From Onstottus_B sp049273855 (lineage in GTDB: Bacteria; Acidobacteriota; Blastocatellia; UBA7656): a stretch of 56,370 bases of DNA. This document shows, piece by piece, positions 37,116-44,835 of this stretch. The notes under the pieces were generated by a model. It worked only from the letters and a program-made list of their open reading frames with translations, was not told the DNA's origin and did not search any database. Position numbers and translations under genes: made by a program. The stretch covers positions 1 through 56,370 of the forward strand of contig JBASRN010000004.1 in the NCBI GenBank assembly GCA_049273855.1, read 5' to 3'. Position 1 is the first letter of the stretch, and each line of letters begins with the position of its first letter.

Positions 37116-38387
37116 ATGTCGGTAGACCTTCTTGAGTCTGAACTACTCCGGGACGATGCAAAAGCTGATCTGCTGTTCACGCGACAGCTGCATGAATCCA
37201 ACGAATACCGTTCATACAGCGGATCATCGATCGCCGCTGTTTATCCCTTCCTGGTCAATCAGAAATCAGCGGCGGGGAGAATCCTAAAGTCTGTCTTGGT
37301 TGGCTATACAGGTGACTTATATAGGAGGTTGGCCTTCCAAGATGAGCGTGATTTTTGGCAAGCCCCGCTTAATATTGAACAAACAGTGCGCCTAGCTTCG
37401 ACATATCTAGAGAGACCTTTAACTTCGGGGGATCTTTTGAATGCGTTCATAATCGCTCCTTTCAGCGAGATCGCGAGAGACTATGACGAAGACGCGATGA
37501 TATACGAGTATCTCCGAGAGAAGCGCGCCTTGCCAAAGGGAACCATCACGGAAAATCGTTCTGAGATGGCATCCTTTCTTGTACGCCGAGGAATAAACCC
37601 CAATGGTCTAGTAACGAGATTGAGCGGCTATGGCTACGCCAGCGGAGAGCCCGATAATGTTGCTGCTCGGTGCTCATTGGCGATAGGAGTCCTGGCGTCC
37701 GGTCGTGTGAAAGTCCAGATGCTCGACCGTTGGGGAATACAGGACTTAGCTGAGACACAACAGTTAGCTGAAGCCCCGCACGGCTTGTGGCTGCCAGAAA
37801 ACATTCTGTTTCTCCGGTCAGAAATAGAAGAATTCGAGACCTATTTGAACGCCCAACCTGCCCTGCCTGAGGAGGCCTTCCAAGAATTCTTCGAGAACCA
37901 TCCAAAATGGCTGTTCTTGCTCGGGGAGCAGTATGAGGATTTCCGAGCCCAAGTACCATTACCACCTGTCCAGTTGCACCAGGAACTCGCTTTGGCTTAT
38001 GAACCGACCGACGAAACATGGTGTAAGCCAGACTTCCTGTTAAAACGAATCGGATTAAACCTCTGGGACGTGCTTGATATCAAAACCTCCGATTGCCGAA
38101 TGGTTGTGGGTCGTCAAAGCCGGAGGGGATTTGCGTGGGCAGTGCGTGATGGCGTAAACCAGCTCCGCGGATATACTAATCGCTTGCGCCAGAATGACGT
38201 AAGGGCATACGTCAAGAACAAATACCAGATGGAGGTTTCTGAGCCTGTGCCGATGTTACTGATAGGACGGGAGTTTGAATTCAAGACGGCTCGGGAAATG
38301 TCCGAACTTCGTTATTCTGAGGGAGTCCGGGTCTACACGTATGATGATGTTCTTCGCCTAGCTAAGCATAGGGCATGGAGCTTATGA
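37116..38387 (+). CDS. Shedu-type anti-phage nuclease (DUF4263/SduA-like)
   Basis: 423 residues. The N-terminal ~245 residues are a variable sensor-like region without a motif I know. The C-terminal domain opens with EEAFQEFFENHPKWLFLLGE, a hallmark of DUF4263, and has a PD-(D/E)xK core: PDF (Asp306) and, 15 residues on, LDIKT (Asp321, Lys323), then WAVRDGVNQLRGYTNRL with the conserved Gln. SduA proteins form oligomers that cut DNA during phage infection. The gene overlaps the next by four bases (ATGA), so the two are likely expressed together. Its base composition is clearly less GC-rich than the flanking core genes. The assignment is by motif. Confidence 0.78.
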   Translation: MSVDLLESELLRDDAKADLLFTRQLHESNEYRSYSGSSIAAVYPFLVNQKSAAGRILKSVLVGYTGDLYRRLAFQDERDFWQAPLNIEQTVRLASTYLERPLTSGDLLNAFIIAPFSEIARDYDEDAMIYEYLREKRALPKGTITENRSEMASFLVRRGINPNGLVTRLSGYGYASGEPDNVAARCSLAIGVLASGRVKVQMLDRWGIQDLAETQQLAEAPHGLWLPENILFLRSEIEEFETYLNAQPALPEEAFQEFFENHPKWLFLLGEQYEDFRAQVPLPPVQLHQELALAYEPTDETWCKPDFLLKRIGLNLWDVLDIKTSDCRMVVGRQSRRGFAWAVRDGVNQLRGYTNRLRQNDVRAYVKNKYQMEVSEPVPMLLIGREFEFKTAREMSELRYSEGVRVYTYDDVLRLAKHRAWSL

Positions 38388-38782
38388 CAATGAGCACAGA
38401 CTATTTTGGCTTTCGTTTTGAGATTTGTTCCATCGAGGAAACGCAGATGCAAGGCGGTGAGAGCGCATATATAATTTTTTTCGATGTCGCTAATCTCGAG
38501 CCCAAAGCGAGGCTGATCAGCGTGTCCAAAGCCACTTATGTCACCGAGAACCGAGAACAACTTGAGCAAGACATCTGGCTGTTGGGTTACTTGCATGGGA
38601 ACGCTCGGATCAAAGGCAATGCTCATCGAAAGGCGGGCTTGGTCTTCTACAAACGGCATCTTAACTCCGTGGTCATTGTCGACGGTGCTGCAGAGCCTAC
38701 CAAAACTTCGTGGTACCAAGTACCTTTCGTGGTCTTGTTAATGCCGAGCTTCTTGTCGAGCGCCCATCGGGAGGGTCCGTGA
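38384..38782 (+). CDS. Small partner of the Shedu-type gene, unrecognised
   Basis: About 132 residues, starting at ATG 38384 (overlapping the nuclease stop) or ATG 38390. The sequence is beta-rich: FGFRFEICSIEE, SAYIIFFDVANLEPKARLISVSKATYV, EQLEQDIWLLGYL, RIKGNAHRKAGLVFYK. It looks like a single beta-sandwich domain used for binding. After residue ~100 (NSVVIVDGAAEPTKTSW...) the regular pattern is lost and the frame runs 136 bases into the antisense strand of the DUF6602 gene, so the C-terminus may be abnormal. It could be a regulator or accessory of the nuclease; this is guesswork from the overlap. Confidence 0.55.
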   Translation: MTMSTDYFGFRFEICSIEETQMQGGESAYIIFFDVANLEPKARLISVSKATYVTENREQLEQDIWLLGYLHGNARIKGNAHRKAGLVFYKRHLNSVVIVDGAAEPTKTSWYQVPFVVLLMPSFLSSAHREGP

Positions 38783-39165
38783 ACGTAGGGATTAAGGTCT
38801 GCGATGGAAGCACAATTATTGAGGGCCTGTCTTAATGCGCGTTTTCTCACGGTACTCTTAACTTCTATTGTGGCAAGCACTGCCTCAACTGGATACAGTT
38901 TGTCGCCACTCGATAACGCGAAGGCGAGACTGTCTCTTCGGGCTATGACAATGTCGATCTGATTTGATTCGCTTCCGTCCGAGTCCACAACCTTCCCACG
39001 ACCGATCTCAAACGCCGATGGGAGGATTCGCATCAGAACGTTTCGTATTATTGTCTCACGAGCGTCTCCGAGGAGAACTGGGTGGTCTACTAGTGCCTTG
39101 TTGAAATTGGATTCGGCTTCAACAACGTAGGCACTGAACTGCGCCCAATTATTGAAAATTCCCAT
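38647..39165 (-). CDS. DUF6602 protein, putative nuclease-fold defence protein
   Basis: About 172 residues from ATG 39165, which has a strong GAGGAGGAG ribosome-binding site; the frame itself opens at 39264. The motif order fits DUF6602: HPVLLGDARETIIRNVLMRILP, FEIGRGKVVDSDGSESNQIDIVIARRD, then YPVEAVLATIEVKSTV. The DIVI Asp and the E-x-K of IEVK form a PD-(D/E)xK-like core, as in restriction-type nucleases. Homologues I recall continue further, whereas here the last ~25 residues lie antisense to the small partner gene and look irregular, so the C-terminus may be truncated. Low GC like its neighbour. Confidence 0.68.
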   Translation of the reverse strand: MGIFNNWAQFSAYVVEAESNFNKALVDHPVLLGDARETIIRNVLMRILPSAFEIGRGKVVDSDGSESNQIDIVIARRDSLAFALSSGDKLYPVEAVLATIEVKSTVRKRALRQALNNCASIADLNPYVHGPSRWALDKKLGINKTTKGTWYHEVLVGSAAPSTMTTELRCRL

Positions 39166-39323
39166 ACGCTCCTCCTCGGGTATTCTTGTCGCAAGTGTAT
39201 TGAATTCTTGCTTGATTAATACTTCATGTTTGCTATGGTGTCCAAGAGAGGGAAGGCTCAGCATCAGCTTGCATCATCAAGTGCCAGTTCGCACGAGCGG
39301 CGTCAGGCCATCGTTCAGTGTTG

Positions 39324-39357
39324 GAAGTTCGGAGTTCGGGATTCAGGGTTCGGGATT
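39324..39357. repeat. Partial GTTCGGAGTTCGG-type repeat
   Basis: AAGTTCGGAGTTCGGG followed by ATTCAGGGTTCGGGATT. It is the same unit family as the large element at 16022-16236 but only one arm is present. It lies between the co-directional DUF6602 and VapC/antitoxin genes. Confidence 0.6.
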
Positions 39358-39453
39358 TGCGAGGGCGGTTTTGGTCCGGTTAGAAGTGACAAGTCGCAGT
39401 TGAAATCAGCCGAAGGACTCCTTCGAGAGATCGTGGCGTGGCAGGAACTGTTC

Positions 39454-39690
39454 TCAGAGTTCGTCACCGGGTTGCGGCGGCACATCGGGCACGCGAGAGA
39501 GAATGTCGTCTACCTTTTGCCAGTCTACCCGTTTCGCGCGTGACGCGATGCTCTCGCGAGTGCGCCAGGCAGAAACCTGCGCCGCCAATGCGAGGGACAC
39601 AATCTGATCGACAGTCGCGTTTTGTTTCGCGGCCAGTTCCTTCACTTCCTCGACCAGTATGTCCGGCACCTGCGCTTCTAGAGTTTTCAT
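39454..39690 (-). CDS. Antitoxin of a VapC-type pair (ribbon-helix-helix-like)
   Basis: 78 residues: MKTLEAQVPDILVEEVKELA gives a beta strand followed by a helix, then NATVDQIVSLALAAQVSAWRT completes an RHH/CopG-like DNA-binding unit. The C-terminal tail (WQKVDDILSRVPDVPPQPGDEL) would wrap the toxin. The start overlaps the toxin stop by four bases, and the toxin gene comes first in the operon, the reverse of the common order. Confidence 0.75.
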   Translation of the reverse strand: MKTLEAQVPDILVEEVKELAAKQNATVDQIVSLALAAQVSAWRTRESIASRAKRVDWQKVDDILSRVPDVPPQPGDEL

Positions 39691-40100
39691 AGCCTTAGTT
39701 TGTCAAGAAACTCGCGAGGCCGCAAGAGATCGACCCCCAATCGCGAGGCAGGCCTCAAGTGTCGCACATTATGGCTGACGATTCGAAGAGCATCGGACTC
39801 AATCGCTAGTTGGACGAGTGGTTCATCGTCGGGATCGGTCAGAATCGGTTGCCAGCCGTGCGACAGAACGCACTTTTCACCGCGAGCGCAAACCGCGTTC
39901 AAGAGTTCATCCACATCCTCGAGACTCAGCCCAAGCTCTTGGGCTTGCCGCTTCAGAACCTCCTCGTATTCGAAGAGCAAGTGGTTGCTTAGCACAGTCG
40001 TCCATTCGCCGAAACGCAAGCGGCGGAGAATCTCAAACGAAGCTCCCTGCCGGGATCGTAGAGCCGCAACCAGTACATTGGTATCCATCACGGCCCTCAC
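39687..40100 (-). CDS. PIN-domain toxin (VapC-type ribonuclease)
   Basis: 137 residues with the PIN acidic residues: MDTNVLVAAL (first Asp), LFEYEEVLKR (Glu), and the C-terminal ILTDPDDEPLVQLAIESDA (Asp cluster). PIN toxins cleave RNA, often tRNA or rRNA, when released from the antitoxin. GTG 40100 is preferred as start because GAGGAGG lies seven bases upstream; ATG 40088 is the alternative. The family resembles the putative-toxin COG1569 group of PIN proteins. The pair lies next to the Shedu/DUF6602 genes and belongs to the same accessory stretch. Confidence 0.8.
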   Translation of the reverse strand: MRAVMDTNVLVAALRSRQGASFEILRRLRFGEWTTVLSNHLLFEYEEVLKRQAQELGLSLEDVDELLNAVCARGEKCVLSHGWQPILTDPDDEPLVQLAIESDALRIVSHNVRHLRPASRLGVDLLRPREFLDKLRL

Positions 40101-40200
40101 GCTGTAGCCTCCTCTGCGCGAAAGGGGTGACCGAGCACGCCATCAACGTGAAGGTTCACTGTTTGCTGTCCTCCCGTACGCGCTACGACAGTCGCGGCAG

Positions 40201-40692
40201 TCACTCAACAACGGCAAGCACCTGGTTGTTATTAATTGTGTCGCCTTCGGAGACGCGAACCTGGAGGATGCGGCCGGTCTTGGGAGATTTGATCTCGTTT
40301 TGCATCTTCATCGCCTCCACGACTATGACCCCCTGACCCTCGGATACTTCGTCCCCGGGCTTTAGGAGCACGCGAACGACTTTTCCGGGCATCGGGGCCG
40401 TCAGTTGCTGCTGGCCTTCGGGACGGTGTTCGATCGTTCGGCGATGCTTGCGGTCAATGATGCTTGCGGCAAAAGCCCGGCCGCCCAGCGTCACTCTCAG
40501 TGAGTTTGTATCGGCAGACCAAACGCGAGCTTCGTGGACCTCGTTGCCGAGGAACATCAGATACACTCCTGGTTCAGGGCTGACGACTTCCAGGTCATAG
40601 CTTCGTTGGGCGATCGTGGCAAAAACGCGTCCGTTGCGTTGCTCGACCTCGAGGCTGATTTGATGACCGTCTATGTCGGCTTCGTATCTCAT
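40201..40692 (-). CDS. Biotin carboxyl carrier protein of an acyl-CoA carboxylase
   Basis: 163 residues. The first ~85 form a beta-rich domain (MRYEADIDGHQISLEVEQRNG...). The last ~70 are a biotinyl domain: LTAPMPGKVVRVLLKPGDEV, then VVEAMKMQNEIKSPKTG with the biotinylated Lys in AMKM. It starts 43 bases after the biotin carboxylase gene stops, so the two are an operon. In acyl-CoA carboxylases such as propionyl- or methylcrotonyl-CoA carboxylase, a separate carboxyltransferase completes the enzyme; none is in the window. The 3' third of this gene is duplicated at 35743-35900. Confidence 0.9.
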   Translation of the reverse strand: MRYEADIDGHQISLEVEQRNGRVFATIAQRSYDLEVVSPEPGVYLMFLGNEVHEARVWSADTNSLRVTLGGRAFAASIIDRKHRRTIEHRPEGQQQLTAPMPGKVVRVLLKPGDEVSEGQGVIVVEAMKMQNEIKSPKTGRILQVRVSEGDTINNNQVLAVVE

Positions 40693-40735
40693 GTCTAAAT
40701 CGACGCTTCAAACCGCGGATCGCAAGCCGCACAAG

Positions 40736-42247
40736 TCACCGCCTCTGGGCGATACGCGCTTCTCTCTTCCAGCGGCTTTCAGACGAACGTGACGGCGAAG
40801 AGTCCGACGCGCGCGCCGAGGACCTTGCATACAACACCGCCGCGATGGCAGCGAGGTCGCCGAACTTGGCGTCGGCGGCGTCGCTTGAACGCATTGCCCT
40901 GGCATCGAGGCTCAGGAACCGATCAATGAATCCGGTGTCGAACTCGCCGCGTTTGAAGTTCGCGTCCCGTACGATGGCTCGGAAAAACGGTACAGTCGTG
41001 CTTATTCCTTCGATCGAGTATTCGTCCAGAGCTCGAGCCAGCCGATTCACCGCCGCCTCGCGCGTCTCGGCCCATACGCAGAGTTTGGCCAGCAACGGGT
41101 CGTAAAAAATAGGCACTTCCCAGCCCTGATAGCTGCCGCTGTCGTATCGAACCCCCGGACCGGCGGGAGCCACTAGCTTCGTGATTCGGCCGGGGCTCGG
41201 CAGAAATCCGTTGTCGGGATCTTCTGCGTAGATGCGGCACTCAATAGCAGCGCCACGCATCTCAATGTCGCCTTGAGCATACGAAAGCTTCTCTCCAGCG
41301 GCGACTCTTATTTGTCCGTGAACCAGGTCGCGGCCCGTGACCAGTTCGGTGACCGGGTGCTCGACCTGGAGCCGAGTGTTCATCTCAAGAAAGTAGAAGT
41401 TCCGCTGCTCGTCGACCAGGAACTCGATCGTTCCGGCGTTCACATAGCCGGCAGCGTGCGCAACCTTGACGGCCGCCTGGCCCATGCGCTGCCGCAGATC
41501 TTGATCGACAACCGGGGAGGGGCACTCTTCGATAACCTTTTGGTGGCGGCGCTGAAGCGAGCACTCGCGCTCGCCCAGGTAGATCATGTTTCCATGCTGG
41601 TCACCGATCAATTGAATCTCGATGTGCCGGGGCCGGTCGATGTACTTTTCTATGTAAACCGACGCGTCGCTAAAGCTCGCCGCCGCTTCGGACTGCGCGA
41701 GCGCGTAAGCGCCCGCGAGTTCTTCGGGCACGCGCACAAGCCGCAATCCCTTCCCGCCCCCGCCCGAGGCAGCCTTGAGCATGACCGGGTAGCCGACGCT
41801 TTCAGCTACTGACTCGGCCTCCTGGATGGAGGTGAGCGGCGTTGTGGTTCCGGGGACGACCGGAACGCCCGCGGCTTGCGCTGCCGCGCGAGCGTTTGTC
41901 TTTGATCCCATCAATCGCATCGCGGAGGCCGGCGGGCCTATGAGTGTCAATCCGGCATCCTCGACGGCCTGGGCGAAGCCGGCATTCTCTGAAAGGAAGC
42001 CGTAGCCGGGGTGAACTGCTTCGGCGCCCACGGACATGGCGGCCGCGATGATCTTCTCGATTACGAGGTAGCTCTCGTTGGAGGGAGACGGACCGATGTG
42101 AACTGCCTGGTCGGCGGCTCGCACGTGAAGCGAGGCACGATCGGCGTCCGAGTAAACCGCGACCGGCGAGATACCCATCTCACGGCAAGCGCGGGCGATT
42201 CGGACTGCTATTTCTCCGCGATTGGCAATCAGCAGTTTCTTAAACAT
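40736..42247 (-). CDS. accC: Biotin carboxylase subunit
   Basis: About 503 residues from ATG 42247 (MFKKLLIANRGEIAVRIARA); six extra residues precede it in the open frame. ATP-grasp motifs are plain: KAASGGGGKGLRLV, ERECSLQRRHQKVIEECPSP, FLEMNTRLQVEHPVTELVTG. It carboxylates the biotin of the carrier protein with bicarbonate and ATP. The core ends near residue 450. A further ~50 residues (ARSSARASDSSPSRSSES...) are polar and low-complexity. The gene may serve acetyl-CoA carboxylase or a propionyl/methylcrotonyl-CoA carboxylase; the split arrangement with the downstream carrier gene does not decide this. Confidence 0.93.
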   Translation of the reverse strand: MFKKLLIANRGEIAVRIARACREMGISPVAVYSDADRASLHVRAADQAVHIGPSPSNESYLVIEKIIAAAMSVGAEAVHPGYGFLSENAGFAQAVEDAGLTLIGPPASAMRLMGSKTNARAAAQAAGVPVVPGTTTPLTSIQEAESVAESVGYPVMLKAASGGGGKGLRLVRVPEELAGAYALAQSEAAASFSDASVYIEKYIDRPRHIEIQLIGDQHGNMIYLGERECSLQRRHQKVIEECPSPVVDQDLRQRMGQAAVKVAHAAGYVNAGTIEFLVDEQRNFYFLEMNTRLQVEHPVTELVTGRDLVHGQIRVAAGEKLSYAQGDIEMRGAAIECRIYAEDPDNGFLPSPGRITKLVAPAGPGVRYDSGSYQGWEVPIFYDPLLAKLCVWAETREAAVNRLARALDEYSIEGISTTVPFFRAIVRDANFKRGEFDTGFIDRFLSLDARAMRSSDAADAKFGDLAAIAAVLYARSSARASDSSPSRSSESRWKREARIAQRR

Positions 42248-42364
42248 AAACCAACGGGGGCTCACGAAGTCCTGACCTTAAAGATGGGGAAGGGCTCCGC
42301 GTTGCAGCAGCGGCGAAGTACGCCGCGCTATAAACGCTTCCCAGCCTCTTGGAAGAGTCGCTTT

Positions 42365-43093
42365 CTATCGGTCAGTGGAGATTCGCACTGCTGCTGGCTG
42401 TTTCGTTACTTCGGAGTTCGTGAAGAATATGCCGTCACGCATTATGACGTCATCGTCGGTGGCAAGCTTCCCGTCGGGCCCGGCGGAGCGCAGTTCGAAA
42501 TTGACAAATTGTATCCCGGTAATCTCGAGCGACCCGTCTGCGATTTGGTCGGTGCGACTCTGATACTTGATGCTCCGCTCCCAGTAGTCGGCCGGCAGCG
42601 ATTCCCCGATAACCTTCGTAAATTCTTGCGTGTTCTTTGGGTACGAGCCACGGGTGCGTTTGTAGTCTTCGAGCTGGCTCCTCGCGTGATATATCGCCGC
42701 CTGAGTCGCCGCGATTCGGCCCGTTTCCCAGTTGTCAAGGACCCGGGGGATTCGCGAGATGGCGAAAGCACCGAGTATCGCGCTTCCCAGGATCGTCACG
42801 CTTAGCGTCGCCACCGCGGTCCGATAGCCGCCGTACAATTCGGGGTTTCGACGGGCGAGCTTCACTGCTCGCCATGAGGACCACAGCACGACGACTGCCG
42901 CGAATGACAGCCACGGCGTGAAGGCAAGCGACACGCCTACTAATGTCGCGAGGAGCAGGACCGAAGTCATTGCGGGCCCGAGCCGCTGGACTTTGAGGGG
43001 CGCTTCGTCGAGCGGCTCGCCAACAAACCGCGCTCCACAACTGCACTCGCGCACGCCAAGGGTTATGCTCGCACCGCAGCAGGGGCACGCCAT
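42365..43093 (-). CDS. Membrane protein with zinc ribbon and GspG-like C-terminal domain
   Basis: About 242 residues from ATG 43093, with AGGA eight bases upstream; the longer frame to 43336 overlaps the preceding gene. The N-terminus MACPCCGAS...CSCGARF is a zinc ribbon. Two hydrophobic segments follow (MTSVLLLATLVGVSLAF, FAAVVVLWSSW), then a third (VTILGSAILGAFAI). The last ~110 residues resemble the globular part of major pseudopilins: AIYHARSQLEDYKRTRGSYPKNTQEF and FELRSAGPDGKLATDDDVI. There is no prepilin cleavage site at the N-terminus, so this is a membrane-anchored relative and not a pseudopilin as such. Function unknown. Confidence 0.65.
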   Translation of the reverse strand: MACPCCGASITLGVRECSCGARFVGEPLDEAPLKVQRLGPAMTSVLLLATLVGVSLAFTPWLSFAAVVVLWSSWRAVKLARRNPELYGGYRTAVATLSVTILGSAILGAFAISRIPRVLDNWETGRIAATQAAIYHARSQLEDYKRTRGSYPKNTQEFTKVIGESLPADYWERSIKYQSRTDQIADGSLEITGIQFVNFELRSAGPDGKLATDDDVIMRDGIFFTNSEVTKQPAAVRISTDR

Positions 43094-43167
43094 GCTCTGT
43101 TTCCTGCCCAGTTGATTCTGAATTCCGATCGTCGCGTCCACAGTTGCCTTCCTTGCAGAACTCACAA

Positions 43168-43878
43168 TCAGTTCTGGACAAAATAGTCCGGTCTCAAAAG
43201 CTTCTCTCTGCCGGGCGCTTCCTCTCGCTTTACGCGCTCCGCTTCGACCGCCGCCCGGTCGGGCTCTCGCAACTCGCGCCAGGTGTGATAGATCCGATGC
43301 ACCACGGTCCAGTGTGACAATACGGCGAGGACCCAAAGCACCTGCGGCATCTTATGCAGGAACGGGTTCGACGCCGGACCGATCTCGGTAAGCGAGCCGA
43401 CGATCAACAGGACAACGCGCTCGGGCCGCTCGAGAAAACCAACCTTGCACGCGATGTCCAGCGATTCGGCGCGCGCCCGCGAGTAGCTAACCATCACCGA
43501 CCCTACAAGAGCCAGCCCGGTCAGCGCCACGAGCAGCGTCGAATGCTTTTCGGTATCGCGAGCATAGAAGACCATGATTCCGACATAGACTATTATGTCA
43601 GAGTAGCGGTCCATAACCGAATCAAAGAACCCGCCGAACCGGGTAACTCGCCCGCGAAGCCGGGCTACCTGGCCGTCGAGCATGTCAAACACGTTGGCGA
43701 GGATCATCAACAGCCCGGCTTTGAAAAACATCCCGTAGCCGTACAGGACGCCGCAGCCAATGTTGATGAGCAGCCCGATAAATGTCAGAGCGTTGGGGCT
43801 AATCCGGCTTCGCGAAACCCAGCGAACGATTGCTCCAAGAACCCTTTTACCACCCGCCCCGATGGCTTCACTTATCAT
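43168..43878 (-). CDS. CDP-alcohol phosphatidyltransferase
   Basis: 236 residues with several membrane segments. The family signature is complete: DMLDGQVAR, then G and two further Asp in GGFFDSVMDR, which bind the metal and the CDP-alcohol. The segments SRISPNALTFIGLLINIG and SYSRARAESLDIACKVGFLERPER resemble inositol-phosphate and related synthases more than PgsA, so the head group could be inositol phosphate or another polyol. It acts at the inner membrane in phospholipid synthesis. An inverted repeat (CTTCGCC / GGCGAAG near 43904-43922) lies just upstream. Confidence 0.87.
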   Translation of the reverse strand: MISEAIGAGGKRVLGAIVRWVSRSRISPNALTFIGLLINIGCGVLYGYGMFFKAGLLMILANVFDMLDGQVARLRGRVTRFGGFFDSVMDRYSDIIVYVGIMVFYARDTEKHSTLLVALTGLALVGSVMVSYSRARAESLDIACKVGFLERPERVVLLIVGSLTEIGPASNPFLHKMPQVLWVLAVLSHWTVVHRIYHTWRELREPDRAAVEAERVKREEAPGREKLLRPDYFVQN

Positions 43879-44059
43879 CGTCAGGCCTCCGGCCTTCGGC
43901 CTTCGCCGCCATCGGCGAAGCGCTACTATTGCAAAGCGCCAACCTCATTGTCAAGGTAGTGAGACATCTGAGTTAACTCCCACTCATGCGGCACTTTCTC
44001 TTTCTTTTCCTGCTCAGCGCGACCGGTGCCGGTCTGGTGGTTAGATGCTTAAGCCGGTG

Positions 44060-44081
44060 AAAAGTTCAGAGCTCTCTGAAC
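44060..44081 (-). terminator. Probable intrinsic terminator of greA
   Basis: GTTCAGA (44064-44070) pairs perfectly with TCTGAAC (44075-44081) around GCTC. On the minus strand the stem is followed by four T. It begins 24 bases downstream of the greA stop. The T-tract is short, so strength is uncertain. Confidence 0.6.
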
Positions 44082-44104
44082 ATCAATATCTGAACAACTG
44101 ACCG

Positions 44105-44599
44105 CTAGTCCGCCTTGTCATGAATTGTTGTTAGTTTGACTATCTCGAAGCGCCGCTTGCCGGCCGGTGTGGTTATTTCCACCTCGTCACCTTCACTCCT
44201 GCCCATCAGCCCGCGGCCGATCGGCGATGTGGTGGAGATCTTGTTCTGCGACCCGTCAGAGTCTTCGGCCATCACCAGGCGGTAGTTGAATTCCTCATCC
44301 GAGTCCAAATCGTAGAGCTGGACGGTTGAACCATAAGCCACCCGGTCGTGCGGAAGCCGCGATGTGTCCAACATGGAAATATCTGCAATCCGCTTTCGCA
44401 GGTTGGCGATCCGCGCCCGCACGAAGTCCTGTCGACTGCGCGCGGATTCATACTCGGCGTTCTCGGAGAGATCGCCCATCGCGACCGCTCGCTTTAGCTC
44501 CGCCGGGATCTCGGTCCTCAACTCGGTTTCTAGTTGCCGCAACTCGTCCTGAATCTTCTGTTTTATCTCGTCGGGCATAGTGAATGGATCCTTGGCCAA
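44105..44599 (-). CDS. greA: Transcription elongation factor GreA
   Basis: 164 residues. The N-terminal coiled coil (~10-80) contains ELKRAVAMGDLSENAEYESARSRQ, the acidic tip that reaches the RNA polymerase active site, and the C-terminal FKBP-like domain has YGSTVQLYDLDSDEE and SPIGRGLMGRSEGDEVEI. GreA stimulates transcript cleavage in backtracked polymerase. The start is chosen at TTG 44599 because a GGAG sequence lies at proper spacing before it; ATG 44578 (MPDEI) would also work. Confidence 0.95.
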   Translation of the reverse strand: MAKDPFTMPDEIKQKIQDELRQLETELRTEIPAELKRAVAMGDLSENAEYESARSRQDFVRARIANLRKRIADISMLDTSRLPHDRVAYGSTVQLYDLDSDEEFNYRLVMAEDSDGSQNKISTTSPIGRGLMGRSEGDEVEITTPAGKRRFEIVKLTTIHDKAD

Positions 44600-44835
44600 T
44601 CAAGTAGCTCCTCAAGTCTATATCGCCAGCCTAAACCGAACAAGGAGTCTGCTGCGTCCTCGATCGGGCACCTTTCATCCCCCTTGCGGTTTCCGGTCTT
44701 GGGCGAGACGAGGCCTCTCAAAGCTCATAATTTCAAAGCTTATAATTGACGCTCACTAGCCGAGCGCATTAGAATCAGCGGTGATCGCCTGACAGGACGG
44801 TCGGACAAACACTAACCCCCGCATTAGCTCGATAA

